Shown piece after piece: positions 9,155-19,291 of a stretch of 64,000 nucleotides of DNA. The first letter of the stretch is position 1. Every line of letters starts with the position of its first letter. The notes beneath the pieces were generated by a model. It saw only the letters and a list, made by a program, of their open reading frames with translations, searched no databases and was not told where the DNA came from. The stretch covers positions 5,948,001-6,012,000 of the forward strand of contig NZ_CP040272.1 of the NCBI RefSeq assembly GCF_013393905.1, in the 5' to 3' direction. The stretch is from Nostoc sp. C052 (lineage in GTDB: Bacteria; Cyanobacteriota; Cyanobacteriia; Cyanobacteriales; Nostocaceae). The position numbers and the translations under genes are program-made.

Positions 9155-12100
9155 ACCTTTCAGAACCATTTATTCGCCGCCCGATCATGACGACTTTGGT
9201 GATGACGGCGATTTTGATCTTCGGTTTTATGAGTTATCGCCTGCTGCCAATCAGCGATTTACCAAGTGTGGATTATCCCACAATTCAGGTAAGTGCTTCC
9301 CGACCGGGAGCCAGCCCGGAAACGATGGCAGCATCGGTTGCCCGTCCTTTAGAGAAGCAATTTTCTAGTATTGCGGGACTCGATTCGCTTAATTCAACTA
9401 GCACTCTGGGACAGACTCAAATTACCCTGCAATTTAACTTGAGTCGGAACATTGATGATGCGGCGCAGGATGTGCAAGCCGCGATATCGGGAGCATCGGG
9501 ACAAATTGCTAACGATTTACCTAATCCTCCCACCTACAGTAAAGTTAATCCCGCCGATCAACCGATTCTCTATCTTTATCTAGACTCTCCCACACTGCCC
9601 CTTTCCCAGGTAGACAATTATGCCGAGACTTATCTGGCACAAAAGCTATCTACAATCAATGGGGTGGCACAGGTAGCTGTCTACGGTTCGCAAAAGTATG
9701 CGGCTCGAATTCAACTCGATCCGCAACAATTGGCTACGCGGCAAATTGGGCTAGATCAGGTGGCGACGGCGATTCAACAAGGTAACGTCAATTTGCCTAC
9801 CGGCAGTCTTTCAGGAAATCACAAGAATTTTACAGTTCAAACTAACGGTCAACTTGAGGATGCGGCTGCTTATCGTCAGTTAATTGTGTCTTATAAAGAT
9901 GGAATGCCCATCTATCTCAATCAACTGGGTAGGATTGTTGACAGTGTAGAAAATGACAAGGTAGCAAGCTGGTACAACAATACTCGCGCCATTATTCTCA
10001 CCATTCAAAGACAGCCCGGAACCAATACGGTAGAAGTCGTAGATACGATTAAGAAATTGCTCCCGAATTTGCGAGAACAGATTCCGGCATCCGTGGAAAT
10101 TGGGATTCTCTATGATGCGTCTCAATCAATTCGAGATTCAGTAGATGATGTCAGATTTACGTTGATTTTGACGATCGCTCTAGTTATCTTAGTAATTTTC
10201 ATCTTTTTGCGGAACCTCTCGGCGACGGTGATTCCCAGTTTGGCGTTACCTGTTTCGCTAATTGGTACTTTTGCAGTGATGTATTTGCTGCACTATTCAC
10301 TAGATAACCTGTCACTGATGGCATTGACCCTTTCGGTTGGCTTTGTCGTGGATGATGCGATCGTTATGCTAGAAAATATCGTCCGTCATATCGAAATGGG
10401 GGAACGTCCCCTAGAAGCGGCGTTGAATGGGTCGAGAGAAATTGGTTTTACCATCTTATCGATGACCCTTTCCTTAGTTGCAGTCTTCATCCCCATGTTA
10501 TTCATGAGTGAAGTCCTGGGACGATTATTTCATGAATTTGCTGTGACGATCGCAGTGGCAATTCTCGTCTCTGGTTTTGTGTCTTTGACTTTGACTCCCA
10601 TGTTGTGCAGCCGTTTTCTGCGTCCTGTAAATCATGCTAATCAAAGTCGGTTATATCAAGCTTCGGAATATGTCTTCGATCGCTTCCTCGGTTTGTACGA
10701 TTGGAGTCTGAAAAAAGTCTTAAAATATCATCGCACCACGATGATTTTATCTGTCTTTCTCTTGGCGGTGACTGTTGGGCTGTTGATGATAGTTCCCAAA
10801 GGCTTTATTCCAAGCGAAGATACCGGACAAATTACAGGTATTACCCAAGCAGCAGAAGATGCATCCTTTGATAATCTTGTTCAGCATCAGCAGACAGTTG
10901 CTAACCTGATCCGCCAAGATCCAAATGTGGATGCAGTCAACTCCAATATCGGCGCGGGAGCCAGTGCTAGTGGCGGTGGGGCAGCAGTTGCAGCCAATTC
11001 TGGGAGTTTGTTTATTCGATTAAAACCGCGATCGCAACGCCAACTTGGGGCTGACGAAATCGTGCAAAATTTGCGAACTAAACTCGCCACTGTTCCCGGC
11101 ATCCAAGTATTCTTACAAAATCCGCCAGCGATACCCATTGGCGCTCAACAAAGTACAGGACTTTATCAAGTTGCGCTCCAGAGTTCTGATGTCAAACCCT
11201 TGCAGGAATATGTTCCGCAACTTGTGGTCAAGATGAAGGAGATGACAGAACTTCAGGATGTCAACAGCGATTTACAATTTGCTTCCCAGATTCAAATTGA
11301 CATTGACCGCGATAAAGCGTCAACTTATGGTATTACTGCCGAGCAAATCGAAAATACCCTCAGAAGTGCCTACGGTTCTTACCAAGTATCAACCATCTAT
11401 GCAGCGACTAATGAGTATCAGGTGATTTTGGAATTAGCACCCCAGTTTCAGCAAGATATCAATGCTTTGTTGGCATTGTACATTAACTCCAGTACAGGAG
11501 TGGCAGTACCTCTGAAGACATTTGCCAAACTGTCTCAGGGAGTCAGCCCGTTAATGGTCAATCATAACGGTCGGATGAACGCCGCTACTATTTCCTTTAA
11601 CCTCGCTCCTGGTGTGTCCTTGGGAAATGCCAACGAAGAGATTGAAAAAGTGATTAATCAGGTAATTCCTAAGAGCATTAGCACCAGCTTTCAGGGCGCA
11701 AGCCAGGTATTTCAAAGTTCACTACCGAGTTTGGGTTTATTGTTAGCGATCGCCATCCTCGTAATTTATCTGATTTTGGGTGTTCTCTATGAGGATTTCA
11801 TTCACCCAATTACGATTCTTTCTGGTTTGCCGTCAGCAGGTTTTGGGGCATTGTTAACGCTGATAATATTCCATGTCGAACTGAATGTTTACTCCTTCAT
11901 CGGCATTATTCTCTTAGTGGGCATCGTCAAGAAAAACGGCATCATGATGGTGGATTTTGCCATTGAAGCCCAGCGAGAAGAATTAAAAAAACCGTCTGAG
12001 GCCATTTATCAAGCCTGTTTGGTGCGCTTTCGTCCGATTATGATGACGACGATGGCAGCATTAATGGGAACCTTGCCGATTGCGATCGGATTTGGGGCTG

Positions 12101-12273
12101 GTTCCGAATCCCGCCGTCCTCTGGGGATTGCAGTTGTGGGCGGGCTGGTGTTTTCTCAGATATTGACCTTGTATTTAACACCCGTGTTCTATATCTATAT
12201 GGAATCATGGCGGAAGAAGCTTAATCAAGTTAAGTTTCGGCGGGTGTTTTCGTTTACAGGGGGGCGATCGTAA
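9151..12273 (+). CDS. RND efflux pump subunit 1 (AcrB/MdtB-like, HAE1)
   Basis: Proton-driven multidrug exporter of 1040 aa in the inner membrane. It starts with the standard MNLSEPFIRRP, has two large periplasmic loops and twelve predicted membrane helices. The proton-relay Asp pair is in GFVVDDAIVMLENIV and the conserved Lys in GIVKKNGIMMVDFA. The gene overlaps the adaptor by 4 bp and is followed 46 bp later by a close paralogue, so the operon resembles adaptor-MdtB-MdtC systems whose two pump proteins form mixed trimers. No TolC-type channel gene is in the window. Substrates are unknown. Confidence 0.95.
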   Translation: MNLSEPFIRRPIMTTLVMTAILIFGFMSYRLLPISDLPSVDYPTIQVSASRPGASPETMAASVARPLEKQFSSIAGLDSLNSTSTLGQTQITLQFNLSRNIDDAAQDVQAAISGASGQIANDLPNPPTYSKVNPADQPILYLYLDSPTLPLSQVDNYAETYLAQKLSTINGVAQVAVYGSQKYAARIQLDPQQLATRQIGLDQVATAIQQGNVNLPTGSLSGNHKNFTVQTNGQLEDAAAYRQLIVSYKDGMPIYLNQLGRIVDSVENDKVASWYNNTRAIILTIQRQPGTNTVEVVDTIKKLLPNLREQIPASVEIGILYDASQSIRDSVDDVRFTLILTIALVILVIFIFLRNLSATVIPSLALPVSLIGTFAVMYLLHYSLDNLSLMALTLSVGFVVDDAIVMLENIVRHIEMGERPLEAALNGSREIGFTILSMTLSLVAVFIPMLFMSEVLGRLFHEFAVTIAVAILVSGFVSLTLTPMLCSRFLRPVNHANQSRLYQASEYVFDRFLGLYDWSLKKVLKYHRTTMILSVFLLAVTVGLLMIVPKGFIPSEDTGQITGITQAAEDASFDNLVQHQQTVANLIRQDPNVDAVNSNIGAGASASGGGAAVAANSGSLFIRLKPRSQRQLGADEIVQNLRTKLATVPGIQVFLQNPPAIPIGAQQSTGLYQVALQSSDVKPLQEYVPQLVVKMKEMTELQDVNSDLQFASQIQIDIDRDKASTYGITAEQIENTLRSAYGSYQVSTIYAATNEYQVILELAPQFQQDINALLALYINSSTGVAVPLKTFAKLSQGVSPLMVNHNGRMNAATISFNLAPGVSLGNANEEIEKVINQVIPKSISTSFQGASQVFQSSLPSLGLLLAIAILVIYLILGVLYEDFIHPITILSGLPSAGFGALLTLIIFHVELNVYSFIGIILLVGIVKKNGIMMVDFAIEAQREELKKPSEAIYQACLVRFRPIMMTTMAALMGTLPIAIGFGAGSESRRPLGIAVVGGLVFSQILTLYLTPVFYIYMESWRKKLNQVKFRRVFSFTGGRS

Positions 12274-12319
12274 TGTTCAATATAGCGATCGCTACCACAT
12301 TTCTGGGAGAACAAAACTC

Positions 12320-15300
12320 ATGAACCTTTCAGAACTCTTCATTCGTCGTCCAGTCATGACCACCCTGGTAATGATGGGTATCCTCATTTTCGGTCTCATG
12401 AGTTATCTACTGTTACCCATCAGCGCCCTACCCAACGTTGAATATCCTTTTATATCTGTCTCTGCTAGTCTCCCTGGTGCCACCCCGGAAACAATGGCAT
12501 CTTCGGTCGCTGCACCCTTAGAAAGACAGTTTACCGAAATTGCCGGACTCAATTCATTCAATTCCACCAGTTCCACAGGCAGCACCAATATTTCTCTACA
12601 ATTTGACTTTAGCCGCAGAGTGGAAGATGCCGCCAAAGATGTCCAGGCAGCCATCTCAGCCGCCGCCGGACAATTGCCCGCCGGAATGCCTCACCCGCCT
12701 ACCTACCGGAAAGTTAACCCATCTGTGTCACCGGTTATCTACCTCTATATGTATTCTGAGACACAGCCAATCTCGACAGTAGATGAATACGCAGAGGTAA
12801 CAGTTGGTCAGCCCATCTCAATGATTGATGGTGTTGCTCAGGTACAGGTTTTTGGTCAACAGCAATATGCAGTCCGTGTTCAGGTTGACCCGCGAGAGTT
12901 GGCATCAAGGGGAATTGGTCTAAATCAGGTAAAAACTGCAATTCAACAGGGAAATGTCAACTTGCCAACAGGCAGTCTCTCTGACATTTACAAAAATTAT
13001 ACGATTCAGGCGAACGGTCAACTTACCGATGCTGCCGGCTATCGCCAGCTAATTGTAACTTACAAGAATGGCGCGCCCGTGCGGCTCCAAGATTTGGGGG
13101 ACGTGATTGACAGCGAACAAAACGTCAAAGTCTCGAATTTGTATAGCGATCGCAAGGTCACAAACCGCCATTCCGTTGTTCTCGCTGTACAGCCGCAACC
13201 GGGTGCTAACACGGTAAATATTGTTGATGCCATCCAAGAACTTTTACCTACACTCCGTGAACAAGTTCCCAAATCCATTGAGATGGGGATTATGTACGAT
13301 CGCTCCCAAACTATCCGAGCCTCTGTCAATGATGTGAAATTTACCTTAGTTCTCTCAGTATGTCTGGTTGTCTTGGTGATTTTCTTATTCTTGCGTGATA
13401 TCACGGCGACGCTGATTCCCAGTTTGGCCCTACCTGTGGCGATCATTGGCACTTTTGCGGTGATGTATCTATCGGGTTTCTCCTTAGATAACCTCTCACT
13501 AATGGCGTTGACCCTTTCCGTGGGCTTTGTTGTGGATGATGCGATCGTGGTGTTGGAAAATATCGTCCGTTATCGGGAAATGGGCGAATCTCCCCTAGAC
13601 GCGGCATTAAAGGGATCGAGGGAAATCAGCTTCACCATTTTGTCAATGACCCTCTCGCTGGTGGCGGTGTTTATTCCCATCATGTTTATGAGTGGAATCA
13701 TCGGTAAATTATTTCATGAATTTGCCGTGACGATCGCAGTGGCAATTTTAGTTTCGGGTTTTGTTTCTCTCAGTCTCACCCCCATGTTGTGCAGTCGTTT
13801 TCTAGGTTCACATCAGCAAAGACCAAATCTGGTGTATCGAGTCTCAGAACGAGCATTTGATTTACTATTGCAAGGATATGATTGGACGCTCAAACCCGTC
13901 TTAAAATACCGCCTGATGACATTGATTGGTTCTGGCATTCTGCTGGTAATGACCGTCTATTTGTTCGTCATCGTTCCCAAAGGATTTATCCCTACAGAAG
14001 ACACCGGACAACTGATGGCCAACACCAAAGGGGCGCAAGATATTTCTTTTGATGATATGCGGCGTCACCAGCAAAAGGTTGTTGATATCATTCGTCAAGA
14101 CCCCAATATTGAAGCCGTTGACTCGATTGTGGGTGCAAGTGGGCCCAATGCCTCAGTCAACTCCGGGCGAATTACAATTCGGCTCAAACCACGCGATCAA
14201 CGTAAACTCAGTGCTGATGAAATCATCCAAGAGTTAACCCCCAAATTAAGACGTGTAGTTGGGGTTAAGACATTCCTCCGTTCTCCGCCAGCCATTCCTA
14301 TCGGTGGTCAACAAACTAATTCTACTTATCAGTTCACTTTGCAGAGCTTGAATTTACAAGACCTGCGCCAATACGTTCCTAAACTTCTGGAGAAAGTCAA
14401 AACCCTACCAGGACTCCGGGATGTTGACAGTGATTTACAACTCAGCACTCCCCAAATTCAAGTCCAAATTGACCATAACAAAGCTGCTACTCTTGGGATT
14501 ACTGCCCAACAAGTTGAACAAACCCTCAGCGCTGCCTATGGTTCCAGCCAGGTTTCCACTATCTATACTCCAAATGACCAATTTTATGTAATCTTAGAAG
14601 TGAAACCGGAGTTTCAGCGAGATCCCAGCGCCCTATCGATGCTCTATGTGCAATCAAGTACTGGGAAACTTGTTCCCCTGAGTGCGATCGCTAATATTAC
14701 TCAGAATGTCGGTCCTCTCACGGTTACTCACGTTGCTCAACTCCCCTCTGCAACTATCTCTTTCGACACCCTCCCAGGAACATCTCTAAGTCAGGCTACA
14801 GATGCCATCAAGCAAGCAGCCAGTGAGTTGCTACCATCAACAATTACCCCTAGTTTTCAGGGTTCAGCCCAAACCTTCCAACAATCCTTCAACGATTTAG
14901 GGGCGCTGTTGTTGGTGTCCATTTTAGTCATCTATCTAATTCTCGGTATCCTCTATGAGGATTTCATTCACCCAATCACCATTCTTTCTGGTCTGCCTTC
15001 GGCGGGTTTTGGCGCATTATTGACGCTGCTGATTTTCCAGGTTGATTTAAATCTTTATTCTTTCATCGGCATCATTCTCTTAGTGGGCATTGTCAAGAAA
15101 AATGGCATTATGTTAGTGGACTTCGCTATTGAAGCCCAGCGAAAGGAAGGTAAAAATTCCTTTGATGCCATTTATGCCGCTTGCTTGATTCGCTTCCGCC
15201 CGATTATGATGACCACGATGGCAGCTTTAATTGGCACACTCCCCATTGCTTTGGGGACAGGAGTTGGTTCAGAAGCGCGTCGTCCTTTAGGAATTGCGAT

Positions 15301-15451
15301 CGTTGGTGGGTTGCTGTTCTCTCAGATATTGACTCTCTATCTGACTCCAGTTTTTTACATTTACATGGAAGCATTACGGAAAAAGCTCGGACAACCGAAG
15401 TTTTACCGCTTTTTCTCGAAAAAGAATTCAGGAATCAGAAACCAAAATTAA
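12320..15451 (+). CDS. RND efflux pump subunit 2 (AcrB/MdtC-like, HAE1)
   Basis: Second RND pump protein of 1043 aa, clearly paralogous to its upstream neighbour over the whole length. Both begin MNLSE, both have GFVVDDAIV and GIVKKNGIM, and both share the long segment around YEDFIHPITILSGLPSAGFG. A short ribosome site (GGGAGAAC) precedes the ATG. The Asp pair and Lys for proton coupling are intact, so it is probably active rather than a decayed duplicate. It ends the operon; a terminator-like palindrome lies at 15496-15526. Confidence 0.95.
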   Translation: MNLSELFIRRPVMTTLVMMGILIFGLMSYLLLPISALPNVEYPFISVSASLPGATPETMASSVAAPLERQFTEIAGLNSFNSTSSTGSTNISLQFDFSRRVEDAAKDVQAAISAAAGQLPAGMPHPPTYRKVNPSVSPVIYLYMYSETQPISTVDEYAEVTVGQPISMIDGVAQVQVFGQQQYAVRVQVDPRELASRGIGLNQVKTAIQQGNVNLPTGSLSDIYKNYTIQANGQLTDAAGYRQLIVTYKNGAPVRLQDLGDVIDSEQNVKVSNLYSDRKVTNRHSVVLAVQPQPGANTVNIVDAIQELLPTLREQVPKSIEMGIMYDRSQTIRASVNDVKFTLVLSVCLVVLVIFLFLRDITATLIPSLALPVAIIGTFAVMYLSGFSLDNLSLMALTLSVGFVVDDAIVVLENIVRYREMGESPLDAALKGSREISFTILSMTLSLVAVFIPIMFMSGIIGKLFHEFAVTIAVAILVSGFVSLSLTPMLCSRFLGSHQQRPNLVYRVSERAFDLLLQGYDWTLKPVLKYRLMTLIGSGILLVMTVYLFVIVPKGFIPTEDTGQLMANTKGAQDISFDDMRRHQQKVVDIIRQDPNIEAVDSIVGASGPNASVNSGRITIRLKPRDQRKLSADEIIQELTPKLRRVVGVKTFLRSPPAIPIGGQQTNSTYQFTLQSLNLQDLRQYVPKLLEKVKTLPGLRDVDSDLQLSTPQIQVQIDHNKAATLGITAQQVEQTLSAAYGSSQVSTIYTPNDQFYVILEVKPEFQRDPSALSMLYVQSSTGKLVPLSAIANITQNVGPLTVTHVAQLPSATISFDTLPGTSLSQATDAIKQAASELLPSTITPSFQGSAQTFQQSFNDLGALLLVSILVIYLILGILYEDFIHPITILSGLPSAGFGALLTLLIFQVDLNLYSFIGIILLVGIVKKNGIMLVDFAIEAQRKEGKNSFDAIYAACLIRFRPIMMTTMAALIGTLPIALGTGVGSEARRPLGIAIVGGLLFSQILTLYLTPVFYIYMEALRKKLGQPKFYRFFSKKNSGIRNQN

Positions 15452-15495
15452 GAATAGACATCTCCAGAAATTAAATATGCGTTATCCAAAACCCT

Positions 15496-15526
15496 TGTAG
15501 AGACGTAGCAGTGCTACGTCTCTACA
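15496..15526. terminator. Perfect palindrome, probable bidirectional terminator
   Basis: Two 15-bp arms, TGTAGAGACGTAGCA and its complement, are separated by one base. The hairpin lies 45 bp after the RND operon. The core GTAGAGACG...CGTCTCTAC is a dispersed repeat that recurs at 31197-31223 and about 53886-53912. There is no strong T run, so terminator function is inferred. Confidence 0.55.
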
Positions 15527-15564
15527 TTCATTTTCACCAGATGTCTAATGAATTTTGAACGAAA

Positions 15565-15702
15565 ACTTATATTGCAATACAGTTCGGATAAGCATTTTGA
15601 ACTCAGAATAGGGTTTGGGGAAAAGGGTAAGGGTTAAAGGTTTTTTATTCCCCTTTCCCCTTTACCCTTTCCCCTTTAACCGAACCGTATTGACTTATAT
15701 TG
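15565..15702. mobile_element. MITE-like element with 10-bp target duplication
   Basis: The element 15575-15692 (118 bp) has terminal inverted repeats CAATACAGTTCGG and CCGAACCGTATTG (12 of 13 match). It is flanked on both sides by ACTTATATTG (15565-15574 and 15693-15702), a perfect 10-bp direct repeat. The interior is a G-rich arm and a C-rich arm around an AT core, giving a long hairpin. There is no coding capacity, so it would need a transposase in trans. Confidence 0.85.
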
Positions 15703-15707
15703 TGGTT

Positions 15708-16229
15708 TCATTCTTTTTCAGTGCTAGCTTTTTGGGGCAAAAGATAAATACCCCCAGAGATTAAAGTCAAGCTTACAGAAATCCAAAAGGCAATCAGAGA
15801 GGGAGTTTGCCAGACTTCAGGTAGGGGTGCGATCAGAAGTGCGATCGCCACTATTTGACTAACAGTTTTGAGTTTACCCCAAATATTCGCCCCGGTAATT
15901 GTCGTTTGATTTACTCGCCAACCTGCGATCGCTAATTCCCGCGCTAAAATCAAAAACACTCCCCAAGCCGGCACTTTTCCTAGTTCAATAAAAACCAGCA
16001 ACGGTGCAAGTACCAGAAATTTATCTACTAAGGGATCGAGAAATTTACCCAATTCACTAATTTGGTTGAGTTTGCGCGCTAAATAGCCGTCTAACCAATC
16101 AGTTAATGCAGCAACGATAAAAATCGCCAAACAGATCCATCTAGCTTCGGGTGTGGGATTATATAAACCGTAAAGCAGAAATGGTACACCCAGAAGGCGA
16201 GAGAAAGTAATCCAGTTGGGTAAAGTCAC
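15708..16229 (-). CDS. pgsA: CDP-diacylglycerol-glycerol-3-phosphate 3-phosphatidyltransferase
   Basis: Integral membrane enzyme making phosphatidylglycerol phosphate from CDP-diacylglycerol and glycerol-3-phosphate. Phosphatidylglycerol is essential for photosystem function in cyanobacteria. The diagnostic CDP-alcohol phosphotransferase motif is complete: DWLDGYLAR, then GKFLDPLVDK, with all four Asp residues. The 173-aa length is normal. It starts with GTG at 16229 behind GGAGCGAAG. It is separated from the divergent aspartase gene by a spacer with a G/C-rich repeat (about 16290-16370). Confidence 0.93.
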   Translation of the reverse strand: MTLPNWITFSRLLGVPFLLYGLYNPTPEARWICLAIFIVAALTDWLDGYLARKLNQISELGKFLDPLVDKFLVLAPLLVFIELGKVPAWGVFLILARELAIAGWRVNQTTITGANIWGKLKTVSQIVAIALLIAPLPEVWQTPSLIAFWISVSLTLISGGIYLLPQKASTEKE

Positions 16230-16403
16230 GTCGCTTCGCTCCGAATTAAAAATTAAAAATTAATAATCTCCATAAATAAATTTAGTTGCCCTGCTATCAG
16301 GAAGAGGCAGAGGGGACAAACTTACTACAACTTCTCTTTGTCTCCCCACTTTCCCCCTAAGCGTGGGAAAATCTGTTTTCTGAAGCTCTTTTAAAAGAAT
16401 ACT

Positions 16404-17819
16404 ATGACTGAACACACAGAATTCCGCATCGAACGCGATTCGATGGGCGATCGCCAAATTGCTAGTAGCGTTTATTACGGTATTCAAACGCTACGAGCAA
16501 TCGAAAACTTCCCCATTAGCGGCATCAAGCCTTTACCTACTTACGTAGATGCAGGTTTGATAATTAAAAAAGCTACAGCAATTGTGAATGGAGAACTAAA
16601 TTGCATTCCCCAAGATATTAGTCAGGCAATTGTCCAAGCAACTGATGAAATCTTAGCTGGGAAGTTTCGGGATCAATTTGTCGTGGATGTTTATCAGGCT
16701 GGTGCTGGAACATCCCACCACATGAATGTCAACGAAGTTCTGGCAAATCGCGCCTTAGAAATTCTTGGTGAAGAAAAGGGCAATTACAAACGTGTTAGTC
16801 CCAATGACCACGTTAATTATGGGCAGTCTACCAATGATGTGATCCCTACGGCAATTCGCATTGGTGGATTATTGGCATTATCTAAGACATTACACCCAGC
16901 TTTAGAAAAGGCGATCGCATCTTTAGAAAACAAAGCTGTTGAATTTCAAGATATCGTCAAATCTGGCAGAACCCACTTACAAGACGCTGTACCCGTGCGT
17001 TTGGGTGAAAATTTTCGCGCTTGGGCACAAATTCTGACAGAACACCAAAACCGGATTTATACCGCCTCTGGTGATTTGATGGTGCTGGGTTTGGGAGGTA
17101 GTGCAGCCGGAACGGGTTTAAATACTCATCCCTTATATCGCGCCCGTGTAGTGGAAGTTCTTTCAGAATTGATTGAAACTCCTTTAGAGCCTGCGCCCCA
17201 TCTCATGGCAGCGATGCAGAGTATGGCCCCATTTGTGAACGTTTCTGGTGCGTTACGCAACTTAGCTCAGGATTTAGTCAAAATATCTCACGATTTGCGG
17301 CTGATGGATTCGGGACCAAAAACAGGCTTGAAAGAAATTCAACTTCCCCCGGTGCAACCTGGTTCCTCAATTATGCCAGGGAAATATAACCCAGTCATGG
17401 CAGAGATGACATCAATGGTGTGTTTTCAAGTGATGGGTTATGACAGTGCGATCGCTTTAGCCGCACAAGCCGGACAATTAGAATTAAATGTGATGATGCC
17501 GCTAATTGCATATAACTTAATTCACAGCATCGAAATTCTGGGTAATACCATCGCTGTCCTTACAGAACGTTGCATTGAGGGAATTTCTGCGAACCAGGAA
17601 CGTTGTTTAGCTTATGCTGAGGGCAGTTTAGCCTTAGTAACCGCACTAAATACCCATATCGGTTATTTAAATGCCGCAGCTGTGGCCAAAGAATCTTTAG
17701 AAACTGGTAAATCTTTACGGCAGATTGTTTTAGAACGAGGATTGATGAGTGAAACAGACTTAGCCACAGTCTTAAATCTAGAACAAATGAGTGGTATCTT
17801 ACCGCTTAAAACAGAATAA
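16404..17819 (+). CDS. aspA: Aspartate ammonia-lyase (aspartase)
   Basis: Fumarase/aspartase superfamily enzyme interconverting aspartate and fumarate plus ammonia. The superfamily signature GSSIMPGKYNPVMAEM (near residue 320, catalytic Ser loop) is intact. Aspartase-type features outweigh fumarase-type ones: YYGIQTLRAIENF at the N terminus, DQFVVDVYQAGAGTS, and VLERGLMSETDLATVL at the end closely follow enteric AspA. In filamentous cyanobacteria aspartate is a breakdown product of cyanophycin, so a nitrogen role is plausible. A class II fumarase cannot be fully excluded. Confidence 0.85.
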   Translation: MTEHTEFRIERDSMGDRQIASSVYYGIQTLRAIENFPISGIKPLPTYVDAGLIIKKATAIVNGELNCIPQDISQAIVQATDEILAGKFRDQFVVDVYQAGAGTSHHMNVNEVLANRALEILGEEKGNYKRVSPNDHVNYGQSTNDVIPTAIRIGGLLALSKTLHPALEKAIASLENKAVEFQDIVKSGRTHLQDAVPVRLGENFRAWAQILTEHQNRIYTASGDLMVLGLGGSAAGTGLNTHPLYRARVVEVLSELIETPLEPAPHLMAAMQSMAPFVNVSGALRNLAQDLVKISHDLRLMDSGPKTGLKEIQLPPVQPGSSIMPGKYNPVMAEMTSMVCFQVMGYDSAIALAAQAGQLELNVMMPLIAYNLIHSIEILGNTIAVLTERCIEGISANQERCLAYAEGSLALVTALNTHIGYLNAAAVAKESLETGKSLRQIVLERGLMSETDLATVLNLEQMSGILPLKTE

Positions 17820-17995
17820 TAGGTTATGGGGCATTGGGCATGGGGCATGGTATTCTCCTTACCCCCTTGTCTCCCCTGTCCCCTCATCCCTAAGCCGACG
17901 TGAAGCTTTAGCTACCTCTTTTTCAGTCTTTTCTTCAATTTTGAATTTTGAATTTTGAATTGATTTCTCCCCAGTCCCTTATCCCCCATCTATCT

Positions 17996-18967
17996 ATGCA
18001 GACTCAAAAACCATCTGTTAGTCTAATTCGGGCTACATCTTACGAACGAGAGGCTTTACGAGAATCCTTAGTTACACTGCTGGAACCTTTTGGAGGAATG
18101 GCAGCATTTGTGAAAAAAGGCGATCGCGTTTTACTCAAACCTAATTTACTTACAGGGTCGCGTCCTGGTAAAGAGTGTATCACCCGTGCCGAACTAGTTT
18201 ACGAAGTTGCCCAAATGGTAATTGAGGTTGGCGGTAAGCCATTTTTGGGCGATAGTCCTGCTTTTGGCAGTGCCAAGGGCGTAGCAGTCGCAAATGGCTA
18301 TCTACCTATTTTAGAAGAACTCAATCTTCCCATTATCGATTTTCATGGTCAGCGCTACCAAACCGTTAGTGAGAATTTTAACCATCTGCGGCTGTCTAAA
18401 GAAGCAATGGAAGCCGATGTAGTAATTAACCTACCGAAAGTGAAATCTCATGCCCAATTGACATTAACACTCGGTGTAAAAAACTTATTTGGTTGCGTCC
18501 CCGGCAAAATGAAAGCTTGGTGGCACATGGAAGCTGGAAAAGATGCAGATAGATTTGGTGAAATGTTGGTAGAAACTGCCAGGGCAATTAACCCTAACTT
18601 AACCATATTAGATGGCATTATTGGTCATGAAGGTAATGGCCCCAGTAATGGGGAACCTCGCCAACTGGGCATTTTAGCAGCCGCATCAGATATATTTGCT
18701 TTAGATCGGGCAATGGTAGAAATCCTCAATGTTCTTCCAGAAAAAGTGCCTACAGTTGCAGCTTCCCAAAGACTAGGAGTTTGTCCAGAACTTACTACCA
18801 TAGAGTTTCCCCATTTAAATCCTGACTTATTAAAAATAGAAGATTGGCGGCTACCAGACAATTTAATGCCCATCGATTTTGGTATGCCCCGCGTCATTAA
18901 ATCTACCTTTAAGCATCTTTACACCCGATTTATCAAAGAACCAATGAGTATTTATGGAAGGGGATGA
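17996..18967 (+). CDS. DUF362 domain protein
   Basis: Soluble protein of 323 aa with the DUF362 signature: GDRVLLKPNLL near the start, FLGDSPAFGSAKGVA, VINLPKVKSHAQLTLTLGVKNLFGCVPG, and a C-terminal DRAMVEIL region. In many bacteria DUF362 is fused to ferredoxin domains; none is present here. No reaction is established for this form. ATG at 17996 is chosen because upstream codons from 17948 translate a TTGAATTTTGAATT repeat. The gene stands alone between repeat-filled spacers. Confidence 0.85.
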   Translation: MQTQKPSVSLIRATSYEREALRESLVTLLEPFGGMAAFVKKGDRVLLKPNLLTGSRPGKECITRAELVYEVAQMVIEVGGKPFLGDSPAFGSAKGVAVANGYLPILEELNLPIIDFHGQRYQTVSENFNHLRLSKEAMEADVVINLPKVKSHAQLTLTLGVKNLFGCVPGKMKAWWHMEAGKDADRFGEMLVETARAINPNLTILDGIIGHEGNGPSNGEPRQLGILAAASDIFALDRAMVEILNVLPEKVPTVAASQRLGVCPELTTIEFPHLNPDLLKIEDWRLPDNLMPIDFGMPRVIKSTFKHLYTRFIKEPMSIYGRG

Positions 18968-19291
18968 GGGACTGGCGACTGGCAAAGATGAGGGAGCGGA
19001 GATTGGGGAGCATAGGAGAAAGAGGTAATTTTTCATTCCCCCCCTTGCACCCCAATACTTTTCGGATAAACCCAACAATCTCTCTTTTGATCTGGGGAAA
19101 GGTTAAAGGGGAAGGGGTAAGGGTTTGAATTTACCTTTACCCCTTCCCCTTTCTCCCAAAACCCGAAAAGTATTGCCTTGCACCCCGCCCCTCTGCCTCT
19201 TTACCCAATGCCCAATCTAATGCAAACTTCGTTACAGCAATTCCATTTATTAGCAGAGTAATCTGTAATTACCCTCCGATTGCTTAACCAG
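18968..19291. other. Repeat-filled spacer downstream of the DUF362 gene
   Basis: A G-rich arm (about 18972-19020) and a C-rich arm (about 19036-19052 continued at 19176-19215) form an intergenic palindrome. A second element, 19053-19175, has been inserted into the C-rich arm. No gene is seen. Confidence 0.7.
19043..19186. mobile_element. MITE-like element nested in another repeat, with target duplication
   Basis: The element 19053-19175 (123 bp) has perfect 13-bp terminal inverted repeats CAATACTTTTCGG and CCGAAAAGTATTG. It is flanked by CCTTGCACCC on both sides (19043-19052 and 19176-19185). The interior carries GGGGAAAGG-type and CCCCTTCCCC-type arms, as in 15575-15692. It sits inside the C-rich arm of an intergenic palindrome, so it arrived later than that palindrome. 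Confidence 0.85.

Noticed and set aside
9151..15451. Second RND gene considered as a decayed duplicate
   Set aside because: Full length with intact Asp pair and Lys, so an MdtBC-like pair is more likely.
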